A stretch of DNA of 59,062 bases from DAOVRD01 sp964521715. GTDB lineage: Bacteria > Planctomycetota > Brocadiia > SM23-32. The DNA lies in NCBI GenBank assembly GCA_964521715.1, contig CAZFSS010000025.1:1-59062 (forward strand), written 5' to 3'. Position 1 is the first letter of the stretch; the number at the start of each line of letters is the position of its first letter. Shown here piece by piece: positions 1 through 7,687 of this stretch. The position numbers were made by a program, and so were the translations under genes. The notes below the pieces were generated by a model that worked only from the letters and a program-made list of their open reading frames with translations, was not told where the DNA came from and ran no database searches.

Positions 1-155
1 TCGACGGGGAGAGACACAAAATCCTGCCGGACGTCCCCGTCGGCGATCTGGCGGAACTCCGCGAAGCCCGAAAGGCCGCGGAATATCTGCGTCAGGAACG
101 GGAGGGCGGCACTACCGACAGGGTGCTGCTGTAAGTCCTTGGTGACGACGGCCAT
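1..155 (-). CDS. partial leftward gene of an integrated element, function unknown
   Basis: An open frame on the minus strand begins with ATG at 155 (MAVVTKDLQQHP...) and stays open to the left edge, giving 51 codons with about 80% G or C in third positions. A GGAG lies about 11 nt upstream of the ATG. A strong leftward promoter at 250-278 points into it, and the next gene to the right is a divergent repressor. This is the layout of a phage-type early gene facing its repressor. I do not recognise the protein. A competing forward frame enters at base 3 and stops at 134, ending in ...DRVLL; I judged it less likely because no promoter in the window can drive it and its third-position GC is lower. 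Only one of the two is likely real. Confidence 0.35.
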   Translation of the reverse strand, partial: MAVVTKDLQQHPVGSAALPFLTQIFRGLSGFAEFRQIADGDVRQDFVSLPV

Positions 156-210
156 ATGACGTCACACTCCGATAAAGGGATCCGGTGCGCTTCGCGATAA
201 CCATGACTAG

Positions 211-229
211 GTCCTTTCGCCTGAAGGAC
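211..229. promoter_or_regulatory. inverted repeat in the divergent control region
   Basis: GTCCTT (211-216) and AAGGAC (224-229) form 6-bp arms around a 7-nt centre. The site lies about 20 nt inside the predicted leader of the leftward promoter. It could be an operator or a leader hairpin; no protein is known to bind it. Confidence 0.25.
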
Positions 230-249
230 AACCCGACGTACCGGACTCC

Positions 250-278
250 ATTATAACTGACTTCTACACGCCTTTCAA
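250..278 (-). promoter_or_regulatory. leftward sigma70-type promoter
   Basis: Read on the minus strand there is TTGAAA (278-273), a 17-nt spacer and a perfect TATAAT (255-250). It faces left toward the partial gene that starts at 155 and is divergent from the repressor promoter at 417-446. Confidence 0.55.
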
Positions 279-371
279 GCCCTTTTTCTCGGCCCAAAGC
301 GGTGGCTTCGGATTTCCTGGGCCCGCCTAGATGGCAGCTAGGGAGGCCTCTGGATCCTCTGCATACAGCGT

Positions 372-390
372 TGGTTCTAGGCTCGAACCA
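372..390. promoter_or_regulatory. inverted repeat upstream of the repressor promoter
   Basis: TGGTTC (372-377) and GAACCA (385-390) form 6-bp arms around a 7-nt centre, the same 19-bp geometry as the repeat at 211-229. Allowing one bulged base, the symmetry extends outward (GCG and CGC). Its position between the two divergent promoters fits an operator for the adjacent CI-like repressor, which is an inference. Confidence 0.3.
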
Positions 391-416
391 CGCTGGCCGA
401 CAGGCCGGAGAGCGTG

Positions 417-446
417 TTGACCTCGCGGGTCGGCATCGAGTATAAT
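417..446 (+). promoter_or_regulatory. rightward sigma70-type promoter of the repressor gene
   Basis: TTGACC (417-422), an 18-nt spacer and a perfect TATAAT (441-446) lie 44 nt before the GTG start of the repressor. The 334 bases from 156 to 489 contain no convincing gene; they hold this promoter, the leftward promoter and two inverted repeats. Confidence 0.55.
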
Positions 447-489
447 AGAGATAGTCAATAGGGCTCTGAAGCGTCCCAGGAGGTGGGCT

Positions 490-1344
490 GTGACTGAAAC
501 TCATGCAAAGCAGGGCGGCAAGTCCGGAGCCGGCGGCATAGACGAGGGCGCGCGCCAGCGGTTCGAAGCGATCATCAACGCGATTCGCGTCGAGCAGAAA
601 GCCATCGCGAAGCGCCTTGGCATCACGGCTCCATATGTGAGTCAGCTCAAGACGGGGCTGCGGCCCCTGGCAGCAAGCGTTGCCCAAAAGGTTGAGGAGG
701 AGTTTGGCATCAGCTCGGGATGGTTGCTGCACGGCCGAGGCCGCCTTGTGGCGGACCGCCGGAAGGCGGTGCAGCAGGTCGATCTGGGCGCACTCCCTAG
801 CGAATGCCTCGACGATTACGATGTCTATCTGGCCCGGTGCGCCCTGGACGGGATTCAGGGGGTCACGGGGATTCCTCTCCTGGAAGACCTGACCGACCAT
901 CCGCCGGCAGCATTGACGGAGTTCACTGGAGCCCGCTTTCACTTACCGCAGCCGGGCGTTGGAGCCCTCTACATTGTCAAGGCAGGTGCCCGCTGGGGGC
1001 CTACGTTCCGTCGCGATGAGCTCTTGCTCATCGAACAGCGCGGCCCTGGCGAATGGGCTCTTCAGGAGCTGGACCGGGAGTTCTGTGTGGTGAGGCGGTC
1101 CCCTGCAAGGCCCCTGGAGCTGTGCCAGGTGCAGGCCGTCGGGCCGGGCGAGCCGGGCGACCTGCGTCTGACGCCACTGGCGGGCGTCGGGTCGGCTACT
1201 GCGACTGCTGAATTACATGAGATCGAGATCTTCGGCATCGTTCTCATGGCTTTCAGAACTTCCGTTGAAATGAGCACGTCGCCTTACAGGCAGACAGCCT
1301 TGTTCGAGGACGCAGAGGATGACAAACCACAAGCGACAGACTAG
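490..1344 (+). CDS. CI-like phage repressor with N-terminal helix-turn-helix
   Basis: A 284-residue protein. Residues about 34-65 (QKAIAKRLGI...APYVSQLKTG) form an XRE-type helix-turn-helix ending in an ISSGWLL segment, as in phage repressors that bind operator DNA. The C-terminal half (ALYIVKAG...DELLLIE...) resembles the S24 LexA/CI dimerisation and autocleavage fold, but I could not assign a Ser-Lys dyad with confidence. The GTG start at 490 is chosen because AGGAGG lies just upstream. It sits in the control region of an integrated element with an excisionase-like gene and a tyrosine recombinase downstream on the same strand. It probably maintains the integrated state and represses the divergent leftward promoter. 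The family assignment is fairly secure; the regulatory target is inferred. Confidence 0.75.
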   Translation: MTETHAKQGGKSGAGGIDEGARQRFEAIINAIRVEQKAIAKRLGITAPYVSQLKTGLRPLAASVAQKVEEEFGISSGWLLHGRGRLVADRRKAVQQVDLGALPSECLDDYDVYLARCALDGIQGVTGIPLLEDLTDHPPAALTEFTGARFHLPQPGVGALYIVKAGARWGPTFRRDELLLIEQRGPGEWALQELDREFCVVRRSPARPLELCQVQAVGPGEPGDLRLTPLAGVGSATATAELHEIEIFGIVLMAFRTSVEMSTSPYRQTALFEDAEDDKPQATD

Positions 1345-1454
1345 AACGGGGCACTCCCGGGTGAGTGGCGCCCTTCCTACAGCAAGCTTCCGGAAGGGAG
1401 AGGGCAGATCCGTTTTCGCCGAGTGATGCCGGCAAGCTATGGAACAGGGGATAT

Positions 1455-1697
1455 ATGAGGAACGTTTCAGAAGGCAATCGACACCAGACAGCATCCGTGC
1501 CCGAACTCCTGACTCAGGAAGAAGCCGTAGAGCTACTTCGCCTTGACAAACTGGGCTTGCAGGACCCGAAAGAAAGCCTCCGCTACCTACGCAGAACAAG
1601 ACAGCTCGGGTTCGTGAAAGTCGCCGGCAGAATCCTGATCCCGAAACAGGACATCGTCGACTACCTCGAGAGACAAAGGGTACGGGCACGGGAGTAA
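1455..1697 (+). CDS. excisionase-like small DNA-binding protein
   Basis: An 80-residue protein. PELLTQEEAVELLRLDK...YLRRTRQLGFVKVAGRILIPKQDIVDYLERQ has the winged-helix pattern of the helix-turn-helix 17 (excisionase/AlpA) family: a TQEEAVELL recognition segment, then a beta wing ending in IP(K)xDIxxYLE. The ATG at 1455 was preferred over the longer frame from 1365 because the conserved domain starts after it and AGGGG lies just upstream. It lies between the repressor and the integrase on the same strand, the usual place for a directionality factor that biases recombination toward excision. The role is inferred from family and neighbours. Confidence 0.65.
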   Translation: MRNVSEGNRHQTASVPELLTQEEAVELLRLDKLGLQDPKESLRYLRRTRQLGFVKVAGRILIPKQDIVDYLERQRVRARE

Positions 1698-1783
1698 CCA
1701 CGACTTGAGCTTGACCGAACGTGTCGTCTCTATTCCAATGAACGTAGAGGCGACCCGGAGCCGCGGGAAAGGAGGCGGACACA

Positions 1784-2911
1784 ATGTGGCAACGGGTTTG
1801 GATATGGGAACGAAGCCTTAAGATGCGCACGGTTTACTGCCTCCGCTGGCGCGACAAGCAGGGACGGGTCCGCACGGAGACGGTGGGCCCCGACCGGAAG
1901 CTCGCAGAGAGAATGCGCACCGAACGTGAGGCGGCGCTGAACAGCGGGAAATACCGCACGCTGAGGCGCGTTTCCTTTCAGGATTTCGTTAACGAAGAAG
2001 AGGAGGTGATGACGGGAAGGGTGGCGGAAGCGACCGTGCAGCAGACCAGGACCTCGCTGGATCACTTCGCCAGACTGTGCAACCCCCGTGCTCTGGTGGA
2101 CATTGACCTGCCTATGGTCGAGCAGTTCTACGCCCGAAGGCTGAAGGAGGTGTCGGAGGCCACGGCAAACAAGGATCTCCGACACGTGAAGGCTTGTCTT
2201 AACAGGGCCGTGGAGCGGGGCTACATGGCTGAGAACCCCACGAACAAGGTGAAGCCGGCGAGAGAGCCCGAGAAAGAGATCAGGGTTCTGTCGCGAGAAG
2301 AGGTGGGCAAGCTCATGCATGCCTGCCCCTTGGTGTGGTGGCAGGCCTTGGTCGCGGTGGCCGTGACCACGGGGATGAGGAGAGGCGAACTGCTTGCCCT
2401 ACGCTGGGAGGATGTGGACTTCAGCCAAGAGACTGTCTGGGTCCGCAACACTGCGGAGCACAGGACGAAGTCCCGGAAGAACAGGGCCCTGGCTCTTTGG
2501 CCCGCGGTAGCGGACCTGCTCCACTTCCTGCCCCGCAGGGGAGAGCTTGTCTTCGGCACCGAAGATGGCCCGATGCGCGGGGACACCGTGACGAAGGAGT
2601 TCGGAACGATCGTGGAAGGAGCGGCTATCAAGCACTGCACCTTGCACGATCTCCGGCGGACGTTCGTGTCCCACTTGGCGAACGCTGGCGTCAATGCCGC
2701 ACTGGTTCAGCAGCTCGCAGGGCACAGCGCCATCTCCACCACGGTGAGGTATTACACCGGCGTGATGCCCGAGGCGCTGAGGGCTGCGCAGTCCCGGCTT
2801 CCCTTCCAGGAGGTCATCGGCGGTGTATCAGATACGTATCACGTGCCTGATGAGACCGCTGACGAGGCGCAAGACGCGAAGGTCATAAGCCTTGCTGCCG
2901 TAAGAGGTTAG
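1784..2911 (+). CDS. tyrosine recombinase (phage-type integrase)
   Basis: A 375-residue site-specific recombinase. The N-terminal part has an AP2-like arm-binding region (YCLRWRDKQGRV) and a SAM-like core-binding domain at about 65-160. The catalytic domain shows Arg199 (TTGMRRGELLALRW), His288-x-x-Arg291 (LHDLRRTF), His314 (AGHSAIS) and the nucleophile Tyr323 (VRYYTG), so all main catalytic positions are present. The TAG stop ends at 2911, one base before the CCA end of tRNA-Leu. This is the classic arrangement of an integrase next to a tRNA attachment site. The N-terminus is uncertain: ATG 1784 has GGAGG upstream, but a second start at about 1823 (MRTVYC) begins the conserved region. It should integrate and, with the excisionase-like protein, excise the element lying to the left. 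Confidence 0.9.
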   Translation: MWQRVWIWERSLKMRTVYCLRWRDKQGRVRTETVGPDRKLAERMRTEREAALNSGKYRTLRRVSFQDFVNEEEEVMTGRVAEATVQQTRTSLDHFARLCNPRALVDIDLPMVEQFYARRLKEVSEATANKDLRHVKACLNRAVERGYMAENPTNKVKPAREPEKEIRVLSREEVGKLMHACPLVWWQALVAVAVTTGMRRGELLALRWEDVDFSQETVWVRNTAEHRTKSRKNRALALWPAVADLLHFLPRRGELVFGTEDGPMRGDTVTKEFGTIVEGAAIKHCTLHDLRRTFVSHLANAGVNAALVQQLAGHSAISTTVRYYTGVMPEALRAAQSRLPFQEVIGGVSDTYHVPDETADEAQDAKVISLAAVRG

Positions 2912-2912
2912 A

Positions 2913-3001
2913 TGGTGGGCGAGGGGGGATTCGAACCCCCACGGTGGATGGTCCACCACAGGATTTTAAGTCCCGTGCGTCTGCCTTTCCGCCACTCGCC
3001 C
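2913..3001 (-). tRNA. tRNA-Leu (anticodon UAA)
   Basis: The minus strand folds as an 89-nt class II tRNA with encoded CCA. The acceptor stem is GGGCGAG (5') with CTCGCCC (3'), the anticodon loop reads ACTTAAAAT giving UAA, there is a long variable arm, and the T arm is GGGGGTTCGAATCCCCC. Its 3' end abuts the tyrosine recombinase stop at 2911, so it is the probable bacterial attachment site of the element to the left. The second att copy would lie outside the window. Confidence 0.93.
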
Positions 3002-3127
3002 GCAGTTTCCGGCGGCATCGCTCCGCGGTGCGGCTATTGTACGTGCGCTGCCCGGGGCTGCAAAGCGGAAAAGGCGTGGGCCGTCCGGTCCGGGATCAGG
3101 GCCGGGCGGAGAGGATTCGGATGGGAG

Positions 3128-3204
3128 TGGAGGCGGCGACGGGATTCGAACCCGTGAATAAAGGTTTTGCAAACCTTCGCCTTGGTCCGCTTGGCTACGC
3201 CGCC
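3128..3204 (-). tRNA. tRNA-Cys (anticodon GCA)
   Basis: The minus strand folds as a 77-nt tRNA with encoded CCA. The acceptor stem is GGCGGCG with CGCCGCC, discriminator U, anticodon loop TTTGCAAA giving GCA, and T arm CGGGTTCGAATCCCG. Discriminator U and anticodon GCA are tRNA-Cys identity elements. It lies 126 bp upstream (in transcription sense) of tRNA-Leu and is probably cotranscribed with it. Confidence 0.93.
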
Positions 3205-3296
3205 ACGCGCGCCGCTCTGGCCGTCAGCCGCGGAGGCGAGTGCGCTTCCGGTCGCCGTACGGCGACTGCCGCAAGCCCCCACGGTGCCTTGACTGC

Positions 3297-3325
3297 AATG
3301 TAGTCAACGCGCGCGGGAAAGTCAA
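3297..3325 (-). promoter_or_regulatory. promoter of the tRNA-Cys/tRNA-Leu transcript
   Basis: On the minus strand TTGACT (3325-3320), a 17-nt spacer and TACATT (3302-3297) lie about 90 nt upstream of tRNA-Cys and point into it. It is the only good promoter match between the tRNAs and the kinase. The rest of 3205-3453 shows no gene. Confidence 0.5.
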
Positions 3326-3453
3326 GGCGACCGCGTCGCGGCGGTGCGGCCGTGGCTGTCCACCGGCTGCGAGCCCGCGTGAGCGCGGCCGGCCCGGTCC
3401 GACCGTGCGCGAGCGGCGCGGGCAGGGGAACGCCTGCGACCGCCGGTTTGCAG

Positions 3454-3481
3454 GTGACAGCTTGATTCTGCATGCTATAAT
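3454..3481 (+). promoter_or_regulatory. extended -10 promoter of the two-component operon
   Basis: GTGACA (3454-3459), a 16-nt spacer and a perfect TATAAT (3476-3481), preceded by an extended -10 TG (TGC at 3473-3475), lie 94 nt before the histidine kinase ATG at 3576. Confidence 0.5.
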
Positions 3482-3575
3482 CACCGGCAATGCGGGCCGT
3501 GTGGCCGGCAGCGCATGCCGGGCGCCGGCGCACCACGAAACAGCTCAGGCTCTGGTCCGGGGGGACGGTCGTCGG

Positions 3576-5222
3576 ATGAGCGGCGACGCGAGGACGCGAA
3601 AGCAGCTCTTGGCCGAGGTGGAGGCCCTGCGTCGGCGCGTGGCTGAGCTGGAGGCTTCCCGGGTGAAGCCCGCAGGGCCGGCAGGACCTCTCGAGTGGGC
3701 AGGCGTGTCGGCGCCCGAGTTGCTGGCGGCCCTGCGAGAGAGCGAGGAACGCTTCAGAACCATTTTCGAGGCGGCCCGGAACGTGGCCTTCGTCACCACG
3801 GATCTGAACGGCCCGGAAGCGCGGATCCTGGACTTCAGCCCGGGCGCGGAGGAGATCTTCGGCTACAGCCGCGAGGAAGCCGTGGGCCAGCCGCTGGCGA
3901 TTCTGCATCCTTCCCACCAGGTAAAGCACTTCGGGCTCGTAACCGAGAGGATGCGCCGGAGCCGGGCGAGCGTGACTGCCGAGCTGGAGTTGGTCCGCAA
4001 GTCCGGCGAGCGCTTCCCTGCCATCCTGACGACCTTCCCCATACTCGATGACGCCGGCAACATGGAGAAGATCCTTGGCGTGTCCATCGACATCACGGAT
4101 CGCAAGCGCGTTGAGGAGGCCCTGAGGGAGAGCGAAGAGCGCTACAGATCGCTTGTGGAGAACATGGACCTGGGCATCACGCTCATAGACCGTGACTACA
4201 GGGTCGTCATGACAAACGTGGCGCACGGCAGGCTCTTCGATAAGAGGCCCGAGGAGTTCGTCGGGAAGCACTGCTACGAGGAGTTCGAGAAGCGCGGCGA
4301 TGTCTGTCCCCACTGCCCCGGCGCAAGGGCGATGGCAAGCGGTGAACCGCATGAAGTGGAGACCGAAGGAGTCCGGGATGACGGCACGCGTTTTCCCGTC
4401 AGGGTGCAGGCATTCCCCACCTTCGGCGCGGACGGGGAGGCGATCGGCTTCATCGAGGTGGCCGAGGACATCGCGGGTCGCAAGCGGGCCGAGGACGAGC
4501 TTCGGGCGCATCAGAGGCGGCTCCGTTCGTTGGCCTCCCAATTGTCTCTGGCCGAGGAGCAGGAGCGACGACGGATAGCTTCGGACCTGCACGACAGCGT
4601 CGGCCAGTTGCTGGCGATAGCCGGCATGCGGCTCGGCGTGCTTCAGCAGAAGCCCTACTCCGCCGACTTCGGCCGGCGGCTCCAGGACATCAACAAGCTG
4701 ATTGAGCAGGCGTCCCGGACCATGCAGTCCCTGATCTTCGAGCTCAGTCCCCCCGCGCTCTATGAGCTGGGGCTGGCGGCGGCCGTGGAGCTGCTGGCAG
4801 AGCAAATGCGTGAGCAGCACGGACTGGAGGTGGCCGTCAGGGCCGACGGCGGCAAGGCGCCCATGACGAATGACGTGCGGTCGCTGCTGTTCAAGGCCGT
4901 GCGCGAGCTGCTGATGAACGTCGTCAAGCACGCGAAGGCGACCAGGGCTGAGGTGCGCATCAGTAAGGGTAGGGACGGAGTGCTGATCGAGGTGGCGGAT
5001 AACGGGGTCGGATTCGACGTGGAACAGCTTGACGCGCGGCGCGACCGCGTGGGCGGTTTCGGGCTGTTCAGTATCCGGGAGCGACTCGAACACCTGGGTG
5101 GCAGCGTGAACATAGAGTCCGCGCTCGGCAAGGGGACGGTTGTGACGGCGGCGCTGCCGCTCGACGACACTACTGATGAGCGAGGGGGTACTGAGCATGA
5201 GCACGCGGATCCTTCTGGCTGA
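3576..5222 (+). CDS. PAS-domain sensor histidine kinase, NarL-partner type (HisKA_3)
   Basis: A 548-residue cytoplasmic kinase; no membrane segment is visible. A short coiled coil (LLAEVEALRRRVAELEA) is followed by a PAS domain at about 55-170 and a second PAS at about 180-305. The second PAS carries Cys233, Cys244 and Cys247 (HCYEEF, VCPHCPG). The dimerisation box RRRIASDLHDSVGQ places the phosphoacceptor at His339, typical of HisKA_3 kinases. The HATPase domain shows DNGVGFD and GGFGLFSIRERL. The ATG at 3576 was chosen because the frame upstream to 3240 is low-complexity and the promoter lies inside it. The response regulator gene overlaps its 3' end by 26 nt, so the two are a cotranscribed pair. 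The signal is unknown; the cysteine-bearing PAS might sense redox state or bind a metal (inference). Confidence 0.85.
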   Translation: MSGDARTRKQLLAEVEALRRRVAELEASRVKPAGPAGPLEWAGVSAPELLAALRESEERFRTIFEAARNVAFVTTDLNGPEARILDFSPGAEEIFGYSREEAVGQPLAILHPSHQVKHFGLVTERMRRSRASVTAELELVRKSGERFPAILTTFPILDDAGNMEKILGVSIDITDRKRVEEALRESEERYRSLVENMDLGITLIDRDYRVVMTNVAHGRLFDKRPEEFVGKHCYEEFEKRGDVCPHCPGARAMASGEPHEVETEGVRDDGTRFPVRVQAFPTFGADGEAIGFIEVAEDIAGRKRAEDELRAHQRRLRSLASQLSLAEEQERRRIASDLHDSVGQLLAIAGMRLGVLQQKPYSADFGRRLQDINKLIEQASRTMQSLIFELSPPALYELGLAAAVELLAEQMREQHGLEVAVRADGGKAPMTNDVRSLLFKAVRELLMNVVKHAKATRAEVRISKGRDGVLIEVADNGVGFDVEQLDARRDRVGGFGLFSIRERLEHLGGSVNIESALGKGTVVTAALPLDDTTDERGGTEHEHADPSG

Positions 5223-5850
5223 CGACCATCGGATAGTGCGCGAGGGCATCCGCGCGCTGCTGATGGAGGAGACGAACATGCTCGTCGTCGGCGAGGCGCA
5301 GAGCGGGCGAGAGGCGGTCGAATTGGCGCAGAAGCTCAAGCCCGACGTCGTCGTGATGGACGTCGCCATGCCCGACCTGAACGGCATAGAGGCCACGCGC
5401 CAGATCGTGGACGCTTCTCCCGGCACGAGGGTGGTCGCGCTCTCGATGCATTCGGACAAGCAATTCGTGCGGGAGATGCTCCTCGCCGGCGCGGTCGGGT
5501 ACTTGCGGAAGGGCTGCAGCTTCGACGAGCTTGTGGAGGCGATCCAGACCGTGGTCCTGGGGCAGATCTACCTGACCCCGGAGATCGCCAGCACCGTGAC
5601 CGCGGACTACACGCGGTACGTGTCGACGGGGACGCTGTCGCCCATCGCCAGCCTTACGCCGAGGGAGCGGGAAGTGCTGCACCTCCTGGCCGAGGGAAAG
5701 AGCACCAAGCAGATTGCGGCCCTCATGAGCGTCAGCGTCAAGACGGTCTCCACTCACAGGCGCAACATGATGAAGAAGCTCGGCGTGGAGAGCCTGGCCG
5801 GTCTGATCAGGTACGCCTTCCGGGAGGGGATCGCGTCCTTGGAGCCCTGA
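5197..5850 (+). CDS. NarL/LuxR-family response regulator
   Basis: A 217-residue regulator. The receiver domain has the acidic pair Asp9/Asp10 (LLADDH), phosphoacceptor Asp55 (VVMDVAMPD) and the conserved Lys (YLRKG). The C-terminal LuxR-type helix-turn-helix reads LTPREREVLHLLAEGKSTKQIA then VKTVSTHRRNMMKKLGV. ATG 5197 was preferred over ATG 5176 because GAGGGGG lies about 9 nt upstream and the receiver fold starts right after it. It overlaps the kinase gene, so the kinase is its likely partner. Targets are unknown; the SppA-like gene 67 bp downstream on the same strand could be cotranscribed. Confidence 0.9.
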   Translation: MSTRILLADDHRIVREGIRALLMEETNMLVVGEAQSGREAVELAQKLKPDVVVMDVAMPDLNGIEATRQIVDASPGTRVVALSMHSDKQFVREMLLAGAVGYLRKGCSFDELVEAIQTVVLGQIYLTPEIASTVTADYTRYVSTGTLSPIASLTPREREVLHLLAEGKSTKQIAALMSVSVKTVSTHRRNMMKKLGVESLAGLIRYAFREGIASLEP

Positions 5851-5917
5851 CGCGCGCCGGGGACCGCCCGTCAGTGCCCTGTTGAACGGTGCCAACGTGC
5901 CGTGAGGGAGGTGGACA

Positions 5918-6877
5918 ATGCCGAAACGTCTGTTGGCCGCACTGGCCGCCGCTGTCCTGGCGTCGGCGTCTTGCGGATGCGTGAACCTGCGGTCGCTGAT
6001 CGCGGGCGAGATGGAGGAGGTGGTTGTGCGCGAGTCGCCGCGCTGGTTCGAGCGCAACCGCATTGCGCTGGTGGACGTGAGCGGCTTCATCGGCATGGAC
6101 AGAAGCTGGCTGCTCGGCGGCACGACCGTTGCCGACATCAAGGAGAAACTGGACCGTGCGGCCGCCGATCGACGGGTGAAGGCCGTCATCCTGCGCATCG
6201 AGAGCCCCGGTGGCACGGCGAGCGCCAGCGACGTGGTCTACCGCGAGGTGCTGCGGTTCAGGGAGGAGACCGGCAAGCCCGTCGTCGCGTCGCTCATGGG
6301 GACGGCCGCGTCCGGCGGCTACTACGTCGCGCTCGGCGCGGACCGGATCGTCGCCTCGCCGACCACCGTCACCGGCTCGGTCGGCGTGGTGCTCTATCTG
6401 CTCAACGTCGAGGGGCTTTTCGGCAAGCTCGGCGTGAAGTCGGACGTGATCAAGTCCGGCGCGAAGAAAGACATCGGCTCGCCGATGCGGTCCATGACGC
6501 CCGAGGAGCGGGGGATACTGGAAGGCGTGATAACGGCCTTATTCGACCGCTTCATTGGCGCCGTCAGGTCCGGCCGCCCCGCCATGTCGGAGGAGGACAT
6601 CGCGGCCGTATCCGACGGCAGGATCGTGACCGCCGAGCAGGCCCTTGAGCTGAACATGGTGGACCGGATCGGTTACCTGGACGACGCCATATCCGAGGCG
6701 ATGGCGCTTGCGGACATCGCCCACGCGGACGTGATCCTCTACCGGCCGTTCCCGCACTATAACGCGAACATCTACGCGGCGCCGCCCTCCAGCGAGGGCT
6801 TGGCCGAACAGGGCCTGGAGCTCCTGCTCAGGCGTAGCGGCCCCGCCTTCCTGTACCTCTGGCTGCCGGGCTCGTGA
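5918..6877 (+). CDS. sppA: SppA-like S49 family signal peptide peptidase, exported
   Basis: A 319-residue protein. An N-terminal signal sequence (MPKRLLAALAAAVLASASCGC) ends in a cysteine-containing segment that only loosely fits a lipobox. The S49 core follows: IALVDVSGFI, VKAVILRIESPGG, and the serine motif GTAASGGYYVA. The motif VIKSGAKKDIGSP supplies the expected catalytic lysine. The family cleaves residual signal peptides or other membrane peptides in a Ser-Lys reaction. The length matches the short (about 300-residue) forms. GGGAGG lies 6 nt before the ATG. It follows the response regulator on the same strand and is convergent with the next gene. Confidence 0.85.
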   Translation: MPKRLLAALAAAVLASASCGCVNLRSLIAGEMEEVVVRESPRWFERNRIALVDVSGFIGMDRSWLLGGTTVADIKEKLDRAAADRRVKAVILRIESPGGTASASDVVYREVLRFREETGKPVVASLMGTAASGGYYVALGADRIVASPTTVTGSVGVVLYLLNVEGLFGKLGVKSDVIKSGAKKDIGSPMRSMTPEERGILEGVITALFDRFIGAVRSGRPAMSEEDIAAVSDGRIVTAEQALELNMVDRIGYLDDAISEAMALADIAHADVILYRPFPHYNANIYAAPPSSEGLAEQGLELLLRRSGPAFLYLWLPGS

Positions 6878-6921
6878 GCGGGCCGGCCGCCCGGCGCGCC
6901 CGGTTAGAACCGTAGCCGGTC

Positions 6922-7497
6922 TCACTCCTGCTCCGGTGCAGGCTTCTTGACGGGGACGACGATCTCCGTCTCCATCTCGGCGTAGCCGCCCGTGGCCGCG
7001 TTGGACAGGAACACCTCGCCGTACGCGTCCGCGGCCTGGTAACCCTGCTGACGGATCCAGGCGTTCAGGCGCTCGCGCACGGGACCGGGGTCTCCCACGC
7101 CTTTGGGCTTCTGCACGACCGCCACCTTCATGGCCGGCAGACGCTTCACGTCCGTGAAGTCCCCGAGCGTGCCGGCCAGCTTCAGGGCGTCTTCGCCGAC
7201 CGGTACGCGGATCTCCGTGAGCCAATGCTCCTTGGAGACAAGCTGAGGATTGTTCAGATACACGAAGGTGATCGGACCACTGGGCATGATGCCCTTCTGG
7301 CCCACCTGGCCGAATAGCTTGCCTATGGTCGGCCCCACGGCGTCGTAGCTCCCCCGGTGGAGCGTGTAGAGGACCACCTGCTCCGGCACGTCGCGGACGG
7401 AGCACTTGAGCTGGCCCTCGTCGGACTGCGCAGAGACGTATGCCACGGCCATCGCCGTGAGCGCCACCAGCGCACACCACGCGCTTAGCTTGCGCAT
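6922..7497 (-). CDS. exported GyrI-like (effector-binding) domain protein
   Basis: A 191-residue protein. Residues 1-24 (MRKLSAWCALVALTAMAVAYVSAQ) form a Sec signal peptide. The rest resembles the GyrI-like / AraC effector-binding fold: VRDVPEQVVLYTLHRGSYDAVGPTIGKLF, then EIRVPV, a second strand set AMKVAVVQKPKG, and LNAWIRQQGYQAADAYGEVFLS ending ETEIVVPV. The family usually binds small amphipathic ligands or inhibits gyrase inside the cell, so an exported copy is unusual. GAGGGAGAAGG lies just upstream of the ATG. The frame continues upstream to 7812 but that part is arginine-rich and overlaps the next gene. The ligand is unknown. Confidence 0.65.
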   Translation of the reverse strand: MRKLSAWCALVALTAMAVAYVSAQSDEGQLKCSVRDVPEQVVLYTLHRGSYDAVGPTIGKLFGQVGQKGIMPSGPITFVYLNNPQLVSKEHWLTEIRVPVGEDALKLAGTLGDFTDVKRLPAMKVAVVQKPKGVGDPGPVRERLNAWIRQQGYQAADAYGEVFLSNAATGGYAEMETEIVVPVKKPAPEQE

Positions 7498-7687
7498 TGC
7501 CTTCTCCCTCACCAAAGGCTTCGTCGAAGTCCTTATCACCCGCGTCCCGCTGCGGATTGACGTCGGCAGATGATACGATCCGAGCCGTCCGCAGGCAAGC
7601 ACCGGCTTCCACGCGATCCGGACGTCAACGGCCGCCGGCGCGGGCTTGCCGCCATGGTGGGCAGCCGGACCTGGAGTGGAGGCTCGC

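Noticed and set aside
112..942. A 276-residue minus-strand frame across the control region
   Set aside because: It runs antisense to the repressor and through both divergent promoters and has no start signal or domain.
2912..3303. Two short plus-strand frames after the integrase
   Set aside because: They read through tRNA-Leu and tRNA-Cys on the other strand.
3195..5459. A 754-residue minus-strand open frame
   Set aside because: It covers tRNA-Cys and the histidine kinase on the opposite strand and has no domain signal.
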